Shown here piece after piece: positions 1 to 6,397 of a DNA stretch of 12,190 bases (positions within the stretch are counted from its first letter, which is position 1; each line of letters starts with the position of its first letter). The translations under genes and the position numbers were made by a program. Location of the stretch: contig PIXT01000229.1 in the NCBI GenBank assembly GCA_003096235.1, positions 1 to 12,190 of the forward strand, read 5' to 3'. Origin of the DNA: Candidatus Bathyarchaeum sp. Lineage in GTDB: Archaea > Thermoproteota > Bathyarchaeia > Bathyarchaeales > Bathyarchaeaceae. The notes beneath the pieces were generated by a model. The model saw only the letters and a list, made by a program, of their open reading frames with translations. It was not told the DNA's origin and did no database searches.

Positions 1-533
1 CTCCATTTTTTGAGCCTGGTCCACCTGGAGAGGCTGCAGTTGAGTTGGCTAGGGTCGTGGATAGAGGTATACGTGAGTCAAAGGCTATCGACTTGGAGAA
101 ACTTTGTGTCGAGTCTGGTAAACTGGTATTCGTGGTTTTCGTGGATGTTTATGTTCTTAATCATGACGGGAACCTCATTGACGCTTCGGCTATGGCTGCA
201 TTAGCTGCTTTGGTCAACGCAAAGATGTTCAAGTATACTGTGGAAGACGGAAAAATCGTCAAGAAGCCTGGTTACACTCAACTTCCAATGCGTGACTATC
301 CAATAGCTGTTACTTTCGCCAAGATAGGCAATAAACTCATATTGGACACTGGACTTGATGAAGAGCAGGTAATGGATGCAAGGTTGACGATTACCATGAA
401 CAAAGAAGGACACATCTGTGCCGCACAGAAGGGTGGCGGTTCTGGATACTTTACCCAAGAAGAGATAGTGGAAGCCACAAAAATTGCCACAAAAAAGACT
501 GCAGAATTAAGAAAAACAGTGGTTAAAAGCTGA
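1..533 (+). CDS. rrp42: Exosome complex core subunit Rrp42 (5' partial)
   Basis: This is the C-terminal two thirds of the archaeal exosome subunit Rrp42, an RNase PH-fold protein. Rrp42 pairs with Rrp41 in the hexameric ring that degrades and tails RNA 3'-5'; it is the non-catalytic partner but shapes the RNA channel. The frame is open from base 3, so about 176 residues are visible and the N-terminal third lies outside the window. A TTG at 45 is internal, because family-like sequence (FEPGPPGE) continues upstream of it. Supporting stretches are ARVVDRGIRESKAIDL, VFVDVYVLNHDGNLIDA and GGGSGYFTQEEI. The stop overlaps the next gene's ATG by one base (tgATG), so the two are cotranscribed. The identity is clear from these motifs and from the neighbouring gene order. 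Confidence 0.93.
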   Translation, partial: PFFEPGPPGEAAVELARVVDRGIRESKAIDLEKLCVESGKLVFVVFVDVYVLNHDGNLIDASAMAALAALVNAKMFKYTVEDGKIVKKPGYTQLPMRDYPIAVTFAKIGNKLILDTGLDEEQVMDARLTITMNKEGHICAAQKGGGSGYFTQEEIVEATKIATKKTAELRKTVVKS

Positions 534-808
534 TGGGAAGAAATACAAAAAAAGTTGCTATGACTAGAGGACTCGGAACTCGTTACGGTGCAACACTCAG
601 AAAACGTTACGTTAAAGTGCTCACCGAACTTAGACGAGCCCACAAGTGTCCACAATGCAGTGCTGACGCAGTCAAACGCGTAAGTGTTGGCGTCTGGAAC
701 TGCAGAAAATGTGGTGTAACCTTTGCTGGCGGCGCCTATACTCCAGTCACGAAGCTTGGAGTTGTGGCAAAGCGCCAAGTGAAGAGTTTGTCCTCTTCCG
801 AAACCTAA
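533..808 (+). CDS. rpl37ae: 50S ribosomal protein L37Ae (eL43)
   Basis: This 91-residue zinc-ribbon protein of the large ribosomal subunit matches the family's usual length. The zinc ligands are two CxxC pairs, C39/C42 (CPQC) and C57/C60 (CRKC), with 14 residues between them. The N-terminal basic arm (residues 1-38, with RGLGTRYGATLRKRY) and the GGAYTP stretch after the ribbon are family hallmarks that contact 23S rRNA. The ATG overlaps the rrp42 stop by one base, which decides the start and implies translational coupling. In many archaea the gene for RNA polymerase subunit P follows directly; here only 58 nt separate it from the Brix gene, so that gene is absent at this spot. Confidence 0.96.
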   Translation: MGRNTKKVAMTRGLGTRYGATLRKRYVKVLTELRRAHKCPQCSADAVKRVSVGVWNCRKCGVTFAGGAYTPVTKLGVVAKRQVKSLSSSET

Positions 809-819
809 ACCTATCCATT

Positions 820-858
820 AAGGCGAAAGCCTTCTTGGTCACCTTTTTCGGTGAGGTG
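820..858 (+). promoter_or_regulatory. Two adjacent RNA hairpins and Shine-Dalgarno before the Brix gene
   Basis: The first hairpin is AAGGC-GAAA-GCCTT (820-833), a 5-bp stem closed by a GNRA tetraloop. The second is TCACC-TTTTTC-GGTGA (839-854). The 3' arm of the second runs into GAGGTG (853-858), a good archaeal Shine-Dalgarno sequence 8 nt before the TTG at 867, so the hairpin could modulate access to the Brix start. The pairing is directly visible. A regulatory role, for example autoregulation by a ribosomal protein or by the Brix protein, is inference; the hairpins could also simply be an mRNA processing or spacing element. Confidence 0.45.
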
Positions 859-866
859 CATTTAAT

Positions 867-1412
867 TTGATTTTGTTGACTACCTCTCGCAGACCAACCG
901 GAAGGATACGGACATTTTGTCGTGACTTATCTAATTCTATACCTGATGTTGTACGGGTTAATCGTGGAAAGATGAGTCAGGATGGCGTAGCCGAGAAGGC
1001 GATTGAGCTTGAGGCAGACCAAGTAATTGTTGTTGACCGGTGGAATGGTGGACCCGGAAGAATCAATCTTTTTGTTGTATCATCAACTGGATTAAAACCT
1101 GTTTCTCCGTTAATTTTTTTGTCTGGAATCCGTCTTCGAAGAGAACTCAAAGAATCAACCAGACGTTCCTGCTCATCTGCTGTTACGGTGGAGCCTAAAT
1201 CTGTACCTGAACTAGGCAGAGCCGCTGGATGCTTGTCCCAGTTTTTTGGTTTGCCCCTTATGTCTTTGGATGAAGCATCTGAGAAACATCGTGTTTCAAT
1301 GCATTTTTCGTCAGACCCTAAAGGTCGCCTTCAAGCATCATTCCTGCTTCTTGGTCGAATGCTTGAAATAGGACCCAGACTCACCATCTCAAAGCTGATT
1401 TGGGACGATTAA
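867..1412 (+). CDS. Brix-domain ribosome biogenesis protein (Imp4-like)
   Basis: This 181-residue protein is the archaeal single-domain form of the Brix/Imp4 family, which acts in ribosome assembly by binding pre-rRNA. The N-terminal signature TTSRRPTGRIRTFCRDL (about residues 5-21) followed by VVRVNRGKMS, and the middle VVDRWNGGPGRINLF (about 55-69), are typical. The length fits archaeal members, about half that of eukaryotic Imp4. The start is a TTG chosen because GAGGTG lies 8 nt upstream and the signature begins immediately after; no ATG is suitably placed. Its place between a ribosomal protein gene and pcc1 agrees with the conserved archaeal superoperon. It ends 2 nt before the pcc1 ATG. 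Confidence 0.9.
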   Translation: MILLTTSRRPTGRIRTFCRDLSNSIPDVVRVNRGKMSQDGVAEKAIELEADQVIVVDRWNGGPGRINLFVVSSTGLKPVSPLIFLSGIRLRRELKESTRRSCSSAVTVEPKSVPELGRAAGCLSQFFGLPLMSLDEASEKHRVSMHFSSDPKGRLQASFLLLGRMLEIGPRLTISKLIWDD

Positions 1413-1414
1413 TC

Positions 1415-1660
1415 ATGAATGCTCAGGCTGTTGTCCGCCTAAACTTTTCTTCAGAAAAACAGTTGCAAGTAGTTTTGCAGGCACTAAAACCTGAAACTGA
1501 AACCTCATCTACCAGCCGCTCAAAAGTGAGCATGACCACCCAAAACAAAAGTTTGGTCTTGGATTTCAAGGCAAAAGACACCTCTGCATTACGGGCAGCA
1601 ATGAACTCGTATTTGCGGCTGATTGGTGTGGCAATGAATCTGCAAAAGTTAACTGAATGA
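1415..1660 (+). CDS. pcc1: KEOPS complex subunit Pcc1
   Basis: Pcc1 is the small dimerising subunit of KEOPS, which with Kae1, Bud32 and Cgi121 makes the t6A modification at position 37 of ANN-decoding tRNAs. From the ATG at 1415 the protein has 81 residues, the normal Pcc1 size. The frame could extend upstream to a TTG at 1400, but that would overlap the Brix stop for no gain. The diagnostic region is the C-terminal part: a beta strand (SLVLDFKAKD) followed by the helix TSALRAAMNSYLRLI, matching the family pattern of A-x-D then LRA-x-x-NSyLR. It begins 2 nt after the Brix stop, so it is probably cotranscribed. Its TGA overlaps the ATG of a 24-codon frame (ATGA at 1657-1660), listed separately. 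Confidence 0.88.
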   Translation: MNAQAVVRLNFSSEKQLQVVLQALKPETETSSTSRSKVSMTTQNKSLVLDFKAKDTSALRAAMNSYLRLIGVAMNLQKLTE

Positions 1661-1731
1661 TTGCAGCCTCTTATTTCAGGGCGATGATAAACCGTTTTGA
1701 AGTGCTACTTGAACGTTTTGATTTAGCTTAA
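1657..1731 (+). CDS. Possible 24-residue microprotein coupled to pcc1
   Basis: An ATG at 1657 overlaps the pcc1 TGA as ATGA, the classic translational-coupling arrangement, and opens a 24-codon frame ending in TAA at 1729-1731. The peptide starts MIAASYFRAM and ends FEVLLERFDLA, with an amphipathic helix pattern; a second in-frame ATG lies at 1684. No Shine-Dalgarno precedes it, so translation would depend on re-initiation by ribosomes finishing pcc1. I do not recognise it. A frame this short can arise by chance; the start overlap and the protein-like composition are the only support. Confidence 0.25.
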   Translation: MIAASYFRAMINRFEVLLERFDLA

Positions 1732-1765
1732 TTTTGCCGCTAATTGCTTGAAAAACTTAGTGAAA

Positions 1766-1778
1766 ACGCTTAATATAC
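1766..1778 (+). promoter_or_regulatory. TATA-box promoter for prefoldin beta
   Basis: The stretch ACGCTTAATATAC, preceded by an A-rich BRE-like run (GTGAAA), has the form of an archaeal TATA box. Its centre lies about 58 nt before the pfdB ATG, which places transcription start near 1798-1801 and leaves a leader of about 30 nt carrying the GAGGAG ribosome site. The 171-nt gap between pcc1 and pfdB is the only long gap in this gene string, so an internal promoter makes sense. Confidence 0.6.
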
Positions 1779-1831
1779 ACCAAGTATTTTAAGCTGAACG
1801 AATTTAGAGACAATTGTTTGAGGAGTATAAG

Positions 1832-2200
1832 ATGAGCGAAGATATTTCCCGACTTCCACCCCAGATTCAGCAACGGTTGCTTAGGCTTCAACAGTTGCAG
1901 CAGTCACTACAGGCAGTAATGAGCCAAAAACAGCAGCTTGAAATGCAACTCACAGAAGTTGAACAAGCAGTAAGCGAGTTAGAAAAGATGAACGAAACCG
2001 CTGTGATATACAAATCCATAGGCGCACTTCTGGTCAAATCAGAAAAAGACAAGGTTACAGCAGACTTGACAGAACGTAAAGAACTCTTGAAGATGAGAGT
2101 TGACGTTCTAGCCAAACAAGATGAGCGCCTTCGAACCCAAGTGAAGGACCTACAGGAGAAGCTGCAGCAGGACCTGCGCCCAGTATCTGGCTCTGCATAG
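1832..2200 (+). CDS. pfdB: Prefoldin beta subunit (GimC beta)
   Basis: The beta subunit of the alpha2-beta4 prefoldin chaperone holds unfolded proteins at the tips of six coiled-coil tentacles and passes them to the thermosome. From the ATG at 1832 the protein has 122 residues, the usual size. It shows PPQIQQRLLRLQQLQQ at the N terminus, a long Q/E/K-rich coiled coil (about residues 10-45), the central hairpin with VYKSIGALLV (about 60-70) and a second coiled coil to about residue 115. GAGGAG at 1820-1825, 6 nt upstream, fixes this start over an in-frame TTG at 1814. It has its own TATA promoter and is followed after 12 nt by a DUF3194-type gene, a typical archaeal pairing. Confidence 0.93.
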   Translation: MSEDISRLPPQIQQRLLRLQQLQQSLQAVMSQKQQLEMQLTEVEQAVSELEKMNETAVIYKSIGALLVKSEKDKVTADLTERKELLKMRVDVLAKQDERLRTQVKDLQEKLQQDLRPVSGSA

Positions 2201-2212
2201 GATGAAAACCTC

Positions 2213-2515
2213 TTGGCAGAGATTGGCATCCCCCAGCTAACTCTTGAACAAGTTGCAGAGTTATGTGAAGGGGCAGAGCAAGCTGCCAGAGACTATGTTT
2301 TATCTAAAGTATCCACTGGCAGAATAGTCAACCTAGACGTTGCAGTGGACGCTGAGGGAACAAAACCTGTAACTGTAAACGTTGACGTTAGTGTTGTTTT
2401 ATCTCCACTTATGAAAGACTTCGATGTAGAATCCTTGACAAACCAAGCAACAAAACAAGCTTTTGTTCACGTTGAAGAATACTTGAGGGAACTCAAGTGC
2501 AAATCCACGAAATAG
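2213..2515 (+). CDS. DUF3194-type conserved archaeal protein
   Basis: This 100-residue protein has no established function. It has a helix at the N terminus (about residues 10-32, with CEGAEQAARDYVLSK), then alternating strands (VNLDVAVDAEG, TVNVDVSVVLSP), and a final helix with HVEEYLREL. Position directly after prefoldin beta and before a DHH phosphoesterase is the usual place of DUF3194 proteins in archaea, which is the main basis for the name. The start is a TTG: GGATGA at 2200-2205 is a plausible ribosome site 7 nt away, and the only nearby ATG (2202) opens a short unrelated frame. The gene is in the same frame as pfdB with a single TAG and four codons between them. Its 3' end overlaps the next gene by 19 nt. 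Confidence 0.72.
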   Translation: MAEIGIPQLTLEQVAELCEGAEQAARDYVLSKVSTGRIVNLDVAVDAEGTKPVTVNVDVSVVLSPLMKDFDVESLTNQATKQAFVHVEEYLRELKCKSTK

Positions 2516-3477
2516 TTGCCCTAATAGACAAGCTCGATGCCAAGCTAGCCGTTCTTTTATGTCACAACAATGCAGACCCCGATGCAGTCGGCTCCGCGTT
2601 CGCCTTCAAAGGGCTGCTAAAACGTTTAAGACCAAAACTGGAAACTGAGATTGCATCAGCTTCTGGACCCAGCAAGCTCTCCAAATCTATGATGGCTGCT
2701 CTTTCAATAGAACTTGTTGCGCAGCCTCATATCGAAGAAGCTGATTTGGTTGTTTTACTGGACACAAACACTATCCAGCAGTTGGATGAATGGAGCACAA
2801 GAATCAAACCTGACAAACCTTTACTTCTAATCGATCATCATGCAAGCCATCCCGAAACCGAGCGCATAGCAACCGTTTCTGTAGCCGACGAAACCGCCTC
2901 ATCTACATGTGTGATTGTTTATCGTCTGTTCAAGCAGGCAAACCTTTCTGTTTCTTTAGATGAGGCAAAAGCGCTCTTTCTTGGAATAGCCTTTGACACC
3001 CGACATTTTATTCTGGCAGATTCTGAAACCCTGAAAGCTGTAGCCGATCTTGGAGAAACAATAGATGTCCAAGAGACTCTTTCTATTCTTTCGTTGCCTA
3101 TGGATTATTCAGAGCGCAATGCACGACTGAAAGCCTCCAGCAGAGTCAAAGTTCTAAAAGTGAACGATTGGCTGATCGCCCTTACGCGAATAAGCGCCTA
3201 TCAAGCCTCAGCCGCTCGAGGGCTTGTCGGATTGGGTGCTCATGTTGCGGTTGTTGCAGGCAAAAAGGGGGATAAAATTCAGGTCAGTTTCAGGGCTTCT
3301 CACGATTTCTACACGCAAACTGGTGTTCACATGGGTAAAGATTTAGCGACACCTCTAGGCGAGTTTTTGGGGGGCATGGGCGGTGGGCACTCGGTTTCGG
3401 CGGGGGCGAATGGTGCTGGAGACTTAAATGCTTGTTTAGCGTTTTGTGAGAAACTGCTAAAAAAGAAGTTACGTTAA
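2497..3477 (+). CDS. DHH/DHHA1-family phosphoesterase (NrnA-like)
   Basis: This 326-residue phosphoesterase has the two-domain DHH-DHHA1 architecture of nanoRNases/PAP phosphatases, which hydrolyse short oligonucleotides or 3',5'-phosphoadenosine with manganese. Metal-binding motifs are in order: HNNADPDAVGS with D27 and D29, D89 in VVLLDTNT, the name-giving D113-H114-H115, and D167 in AFDTRHF. The C-terminal DHHA1 domain carries the substrate-binding GGGH (residues 295-298). The start is GTG, with TTGAGGGA upstream giving GAGG 8 nt away, inside the DUF3194 gene. Its place in the exosome superoperon suggests it finishes off the short oligoribonucleotides the exosome leaves; that is inference. 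Exact substrate (nanoRNA, PAP or cyclic dinucleotide product) cannot be read from sequence. Confidence 0.87.
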   Translation: MQIHEIVALIDKLDAKLAVLLCHNNADPDAVGSAFAFKGLLKRLRPKLETEIASASGPSKLSKSMMAALSIELVAQPHIEEADLVVLLDTNTIQQLDEWSTRIKPDKPLLLIDHHASHPETERIATVSVADETASSTCVIVYRLFKQANLSVSLDEAKALFLGIAFDTRHFILADSETLKAVADLGETIDVQETLSILSLPMDYSERNARLKASSRVKVLKVNDWLIALTRISAYQASAARGLVGLGAHVAVVAGKKGDKIQVSFRASHDFYTQTGVHMGKDLATPLGEFLGGMGGGHSVSAGANGAGDLNACLAFCEKLLKKKLR

Positions 3478-3518
3478 CCCTTTTCTGGGTAGCTACTCTT
3501 AAATGGATTAAAAAGGGT
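3477..3518. repeat. Inverted repeat after the DHH gene
   Basis: ACCCTTTT (3477-3484) and AAAAGGGT (3511-3518) are perfect inverted copies with 26 nt between them; ACCC/GGGT (3477-3490) forms a competing short hairpin, and GTAGCTAC (3489-3496) is a palindrome. The structure sits between the DHH stop and the ECF operon. It may help terminate the first operon or act as an operator for the second; sequence alone does not decide. Confidence 0.35.
3497..3506 (+). promoter_or_regulatory. Possible TATA box for the ECF operon
   Basis: TCTTAAATGG lies about 40 nt before the TTG start of the first ECF ATPase. This would put the transcript start near 3528 and leave a short leader with a GGCGGAT ribosome site (3529-3535). 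The match is moderate. It sits within the loop of the 3477/3518 inverted repeat, so a repressor binding there would cover it. Confidence 0.35.
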
Positions 3519-3541
3519 GCAGTAAGCTGGCGGATAAAACA

Positions 3542-4390
3542 TTGGCTGTAATCAAGACCAGTGATTTAGCATATACGTATCCTGGCGCAACAAAGCCATC
3601 AATCGAAAATGTATCCCTGACCATCAACAAAGGCGATTTTGTAATCTTAACTGGACCCAGCGGCTGCGGAAAAACAACCCTTTGCCGATGCTTTAACGGT
3701 CTTATACCCCACTTCTATAATGGAACCCTTGAAGGAAAACTCACAGTTGCTGGTCTAGATGTAGCAGACAACAAAATCCATCAACTTGCCCGCCACGTAG
3801 GACTTGTATTCCAGAACCCAGAAAACCAACTCTTTGCCCTATCTGTTGAAAAGGATGTAGCGTTTGGGCTAGAAAACTTTGCCATGCCCCGTGACGAAAT
3901 GAGAAAACGTGTAGATTGGGCACTTCAAATGGCGGGAATAAGTGACCTTGTTGAAAGACCTCCACATGAGCTTTCAGGTGGACAACAGCAGCGGGTCGCC
4001 ATCGCTTCTGTGTTGGCTATGCAGCCTGACATTATGATACTAGATGAGCCCACATCTTTTCTTGATCCCGTGGGCGCCGAAAAAATATTTGAGGTAATCA
4101 CGGACTTAAACAAAAAATTAGGCATCACCATTATTTTGGTTGAGCATCGGCTTGACTTGGCAGCAAAATACGCAAACCATGTTATTGTCATGGATAACGG
4201 AAAAATTGCCTTAACAGGAAGTCCCCGCGAGATATTTACTTCCGAGAAAGCACATCTGATTGGTGTTGGTATTCCGAAGGCAACAAAACTGTATCAGCAT
4301 CTAAAGAAGAATGGCGTAGACCTGAAAACTGTTCCAGTTACCCCTGAAGAGGCAGCGCATCTTTTGCGGGAGGCAATTAATGGTGCTTGA
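3542..4390 (+). CDS. ecfA1: Energy-coupling factor transporter ATPase EcfA
   Basis: This is one of two ATPases of an ECF vitamin/metal uptake system; it hydrolyses ATP to tilt the membrane substrate-binding S component. The 282-residue protein has all ABC motifs: Walker A GPSGCGKTT (38-46, K44), Q-loop with Q91 in FQNPENQLF (the QNPxxQ form typical of ECF ATPases), signature LSGGQQQR (144-151), Walker B IMILDEP with catalytic E169, and H-loop H202. The C-terminal extension past about residue 225 is normal for EcfA. The start is a TTG with GGCGGAT 6 nt upstream; a stop codon at 3509 and the lack of other starts leave no better choice. The 3' end overlaps the next ATPase gene by 11 nt. Confidence 0.92.
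   Translation: MAVIKTSDLAYTYPGATKPSIENVSLTINKGDFVILTGPSGCGKTTLCRCFNGLIPHFYNGTLEGKLTVAGLDVADNKIHQLARHVGLVFQNPENQLFALSVEKDVAFGLENFAMPRDEMRKRVDWALQMAGISDLVERPPHELSGGQQQRVAIASVLAMQPDIMILDEPTSFLDPVGAEKIFEVITDLNKKLGITIILVEHRLDLAAKYANHVIVMDNGKIALTGSPREIFTSEKAHLIGVGIPKATKLYQHLKKNGVDLKTVPVTPEEAAHLLREAINGA
4368..4373 (+). promoter_or_regulatory. Ribosome binding site of the second ECF ATPase
   Basis: GGGAGG, 6 nt before the ATG at 4380, lies inside the end of ecfA1. It fixes the second ATPase start, creating the 11-nt gene overlap. Confidence 0.7.
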
Positions 4391-5204
4391 AGTCAAAGAC
4401 CTCCATTACGCTTACCCTACTGGTCTTGAAGCCCTGAAGGGAATAAACCTAACCGTAAATGACGGCGAATTCTTGGCTATCATGGGGCAAAATGGAGCAG
4501 GAAAAACAACTCTAGTCAAGCACTTCAATGGGCTTTTGAAGCCAACAGCGGGCGAGGTTCTAGTTGATGGCGTAAGCACTCAAGATGTGAGCGTAGCTAA
4601 ACTTGCTCGAAACGTTGGTTTTGTGTTTCAAAATCCAGACCATCAACTATTCAGCGAAACCGTGGAGGACGAGATTGGTTTTGCCCTGAAAAATTTTGAT
4701 TTTGAAGAAGCAGTTGTAGAAAAGCAGGTTGATTGGGCATTGAACCTGTTGGATATTGTTCAGTATCGTAAAACTTCTCCTTTTATGCTCAGTGGTGGAG
4801 AACGTAAGCGTGTTGCTTTGGCTTCAATTCTTGCTTGGGATCCTAATGTAATCATTTTGGACGAGCCAACTATCGGTCAGGATCATAAGCAAAAGGAGAA
4901 ACTGCAGCAGTTTATTTTGCAGTTAAATGCGCAAAAGAAGACCGTTGTTGTTGTCACGCATGATGTAGAGTTTGTTGCTGAATGCAATCCTCGTGTTGTT
5001 TTGATGAGTCAGGGAAAAGTTTTGGTTGATGGTGCGGCAGGAAAGATTTTGACTGACTCCGAGTTGTTGGCGCAGGCTTCGATTGTGCCGCCTCAGATAA
5101 CTCAGATTTTTTTGGAGTTGGCTGATTTGGGTTTGCCAACAGACGTTATTGATGTTCATGAAGCAACTAAGATTTTGTTGAATCGGTTGAGGAAACGATC
5201 ATGA
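4380..5204 (+). CDS. ecfA2: Energy-coupling factor transporter ATPase EcfA'
   Basis: This is the partner ATPase of the ECF module, forming an asymmetric heterodimer with the preceding EcfA under the transmembrane protein EcfT. In its 274 residues it has Walker A GQNGAGKTT (36-44, K42), Q84 in FQNPDHQLF, signature LSGGERKR (137-144), Walker B VIILDEP with E162, the D-loop GQD, and H194 in VVTHD. Both ATPases therefore have intact catalytic residues, giving two competent ATP sites. The ATG is set by GGGAGG 6 nt upstream. Its TGA overlaps the EcfT ATG as ATGA, so the two products are made in a coupled way. The last half uses more T-rich codons than the first. Confidence 0.92.
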   Translation: MVLEVKDLHYAYPTGLEALKGINLTVNDGEFLAIMGQNGAGKTTLVKHFNGLLKPTAGEVLVDGVSTQDVSVAKLARNVGFVFQNPDHQLFSETVEDEIGFALKNFDFEEAVVEKQVDWALNLLDIVQYRKTSPFMLSGGERKRVALASILAWDPNVIILDEPTIGQDHKQKEKLQQFILQLNAQKKTVVVVTHDVEFVAECNPRVVLMSQGKVLVDGAAGKILTDSELLAQASIVPPQITQIFLELADLGLPTDVIDVHEATKILLNRLRKRS

Positions 5205-6031
5205 GTGTCTTTGAAGGTTTCAAGTTCAGGAAAGTTTCTTCTGTAGTTCATGATTTAGATCCGAGAGTCAAGTTTTTCTTTGTTTGTGTCCTGTTTGTGA
5301 TGGCTATTTTGTTCACTGCGTTGCCTGCGTTGCTTGTCCTGTTTTTTATACCGTTGCCTTTTGTTTGTGTGGCAAAAGTTAATCGGCAATGGTTACGTTC
5401 GCTGCGAGGAGCCGCAATGTTAGCCATCTTCATCTTTGCAACCAACTTTATTTTTGGATACTTTTATCACACTTCTTTTCCAGAAATAATCGGTTCTGTT
5501 GATACACTCTTTGAGTATGTGGTGCTTTTAGAGCGTTCAGCCTCAATGACTCTGCGTTTTGTTGTTTTAATTTCATCCTTTTCTGTGTTCTTTTTGACAA
5601 CATCGCCTGACCATCTAGGCTTGGCGCTACAGCAAAGCCGTGTCCCCTACGAGTTTTGTTTCGCCTTCACCACTGCTGTTCGTTTCGTGCCCGTGTTAGC
5701 TGACGAGGCACAAACAATAATGGATGCGCAAAAAGCCCGAGGATTAGAGCTGGAGCGCGGAAACCTGCTTAAACGAATCAGAAACTATATTCCCATACTT
5801 ATTCCCTTAATTGTTAACGCTATCCGAAGAAGCCTAGAGCTAGCAGAATCCATGGAGTCAAGGGCTTGGGGCGCAAGCAAAACACGAACAAACCTTTACG
5901 CCCTCAAACTAAAGCGGGCAGACTACATTCTTGTTGTAATTTCGGTTCTGATGCTGCTTTTGGCAGTTTATGTCTGGCTGTATTTCCCCATTCCCTCGTT
6001 GACAACACTACTTTCCCTTAAAACGACCTAA
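5201..6031 (+). CDS. ecfT: Energy-coupling factor transmembrane protein EcfT
   Basis: EcfT is the membrane scaffold that joins the two ATPases to exchangeable substrate-binding S components. The 276-residue protein has the family's N-terminal LDPRVKF (19-25), hydrophobic segments around 26-58, 70-90, 117-133 and 240-262, and the long cytoplasmic coupling helices carrying the two short ATPase-contact motifs: A179-R180-G181 in AQKARGLE and S220-R221-A222 in MESRAWG. The second is a variant of the usual Ala-Arg-Gly with the arginine kept. The start overlaps the EcfA' stop as ATGA, with TGAGGA 7 nt upstream. No S component gene follows, so this looks like a shared (group II) energizing module; the transported substrate is unknown. 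Confidence 0.9.
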   Translation: MSVFEGFKFRKVSSVVHDLDPRVKFFFVCVLFVMAILFTALPALLVLFFIPLPFVCVAKVNRQWLRSLRGAAMLAIFIFATNFIFGYFYHTSFPEIIGSVDTLFEYVVLLERSASMTLRFVVLISSFSVFFLTTSPDHLGLALQQSRVPYEFCFAFTTAVRFVPVLADEAQTIMDAQKARGLELERGNLLKRIRNYIPILIPLIVNAIRRSLELAESMESRAWGASKTRTNLYALKLKRADYILVVISVLMLLLAVYVWLYFPIPSLTTLLSLKTT

Positions 6032-6041
6032 CTTTTAGGTC
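6025..6041 (+). terminator. Hairpin spanning the ecfT stop codon
   Basis: GACCTAA-CTT-TTAGGTC is a perfect 7-bp inverted repeat that includes the TAA stop of ecfT. It has no strong U-run after it, so it may stabilise the mRNA 3' end rather than terminate on its own. Confidence 0.45.
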
Positions 6042-6182
6042 AAACATGTTGAAACTGGTTTGTTCACCGCTTCTCATAACGTGTAACTGTATGTATCAAA
6101 CCAATTGAGACTGGTCAGATGTGTAATTGTGTGCTTCGATTACATTTAACCAAAAGGAACATATACATTAGCGTTTTTTACG

Positions 6183-6225
6183 TTAACACATTTTTCATCT
6201 AAAATGTACACTTGTTCTGTGTTAA
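6183..6225. repeat. Nested palindrome (hairpin within an inverted repeat)
   Basis: The inner hairpin is ACATTTT-TCATCT-AAAATGT (6188-6207), 7 bp perfect. An outer inverted pair, TTAACACA (6183-6190) and TGTGTTAA (6218-6225), is also perfect over 8 bp and shares bases with the inner one, so the two structures would compete. It could be an element end, a protein-binding site or a structured RNA. Confidence 0.45.
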
Positions 6226-6364
6226 AATTTAGTCTTTTTTGTGCTTTACCACTTTCCTTCTTATTACTGCTTCAAGAATTTATGAATCCGAGATTTCAAG
6301 ACTCAATTGTATGCCCTGAAGAAATTCACGCCCAACCACAGTTAGTTAAATTACAAACCCAAAA

Positions 6365-6373
6365 ATTTAAAAC
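6365..6373 (+). promoter_or_regulatory. TATA-like box for the HNH gene
   Basis: ATTTAAAAC is centred about 29 nt before the ATG at 6398. That spacing puts the transcript start at or just before the start codon, consistent with a leaderless mRNA; no Shine-Dalgarno is present upstream. Confidence 0.45.
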
Positions 6374-6397
6374 ATATTGAATAGATAATTGTTATAT

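Larger units (their letters stand above)
6032..6397. other. AT-rich gap with degenerate open frames, no clear gene
   Basis: This 366-nt AT-rich stretch separates the ECF operon from the HNH gene. It holds imperfect direct repeats: TTGAAACTGGT (6049-6059) against TTGAGACTGGT (6105-6115), and GTGTAACTGT (6081-6090) against GTGTAATTGT (6121-6130). It also holds the inverted pair GGTTTG/CAAACC (6057-6062, 6097-6102) and the nested palindrome at 6183-6225. Two overlapping open frames exist: a plus-strand 58-codon frame (6204-6380) and a minus-strand frame without a start (6271 down to 6146). Neither has a ribosome site and I do not call either a gene. The region could be the eroded end of a mobile element or a broken gene. 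Confidence 0.4.

Noticed and set aside
6146..6271. Minus-strand open frame of 41 codons with protein-like composition
   Set aside because: It lacks a credible start codon and ribosome site; kept only as a possible remnant within the AT-rich gap.
6204..6380. Plus-strand 58-codon frame with a hydrophobic N-terminal half
   Set aside because: The hydrophobicity comes from T-rich sequence, there is no ribosome site or good promoter, and a minus-strand frame overlaps it.
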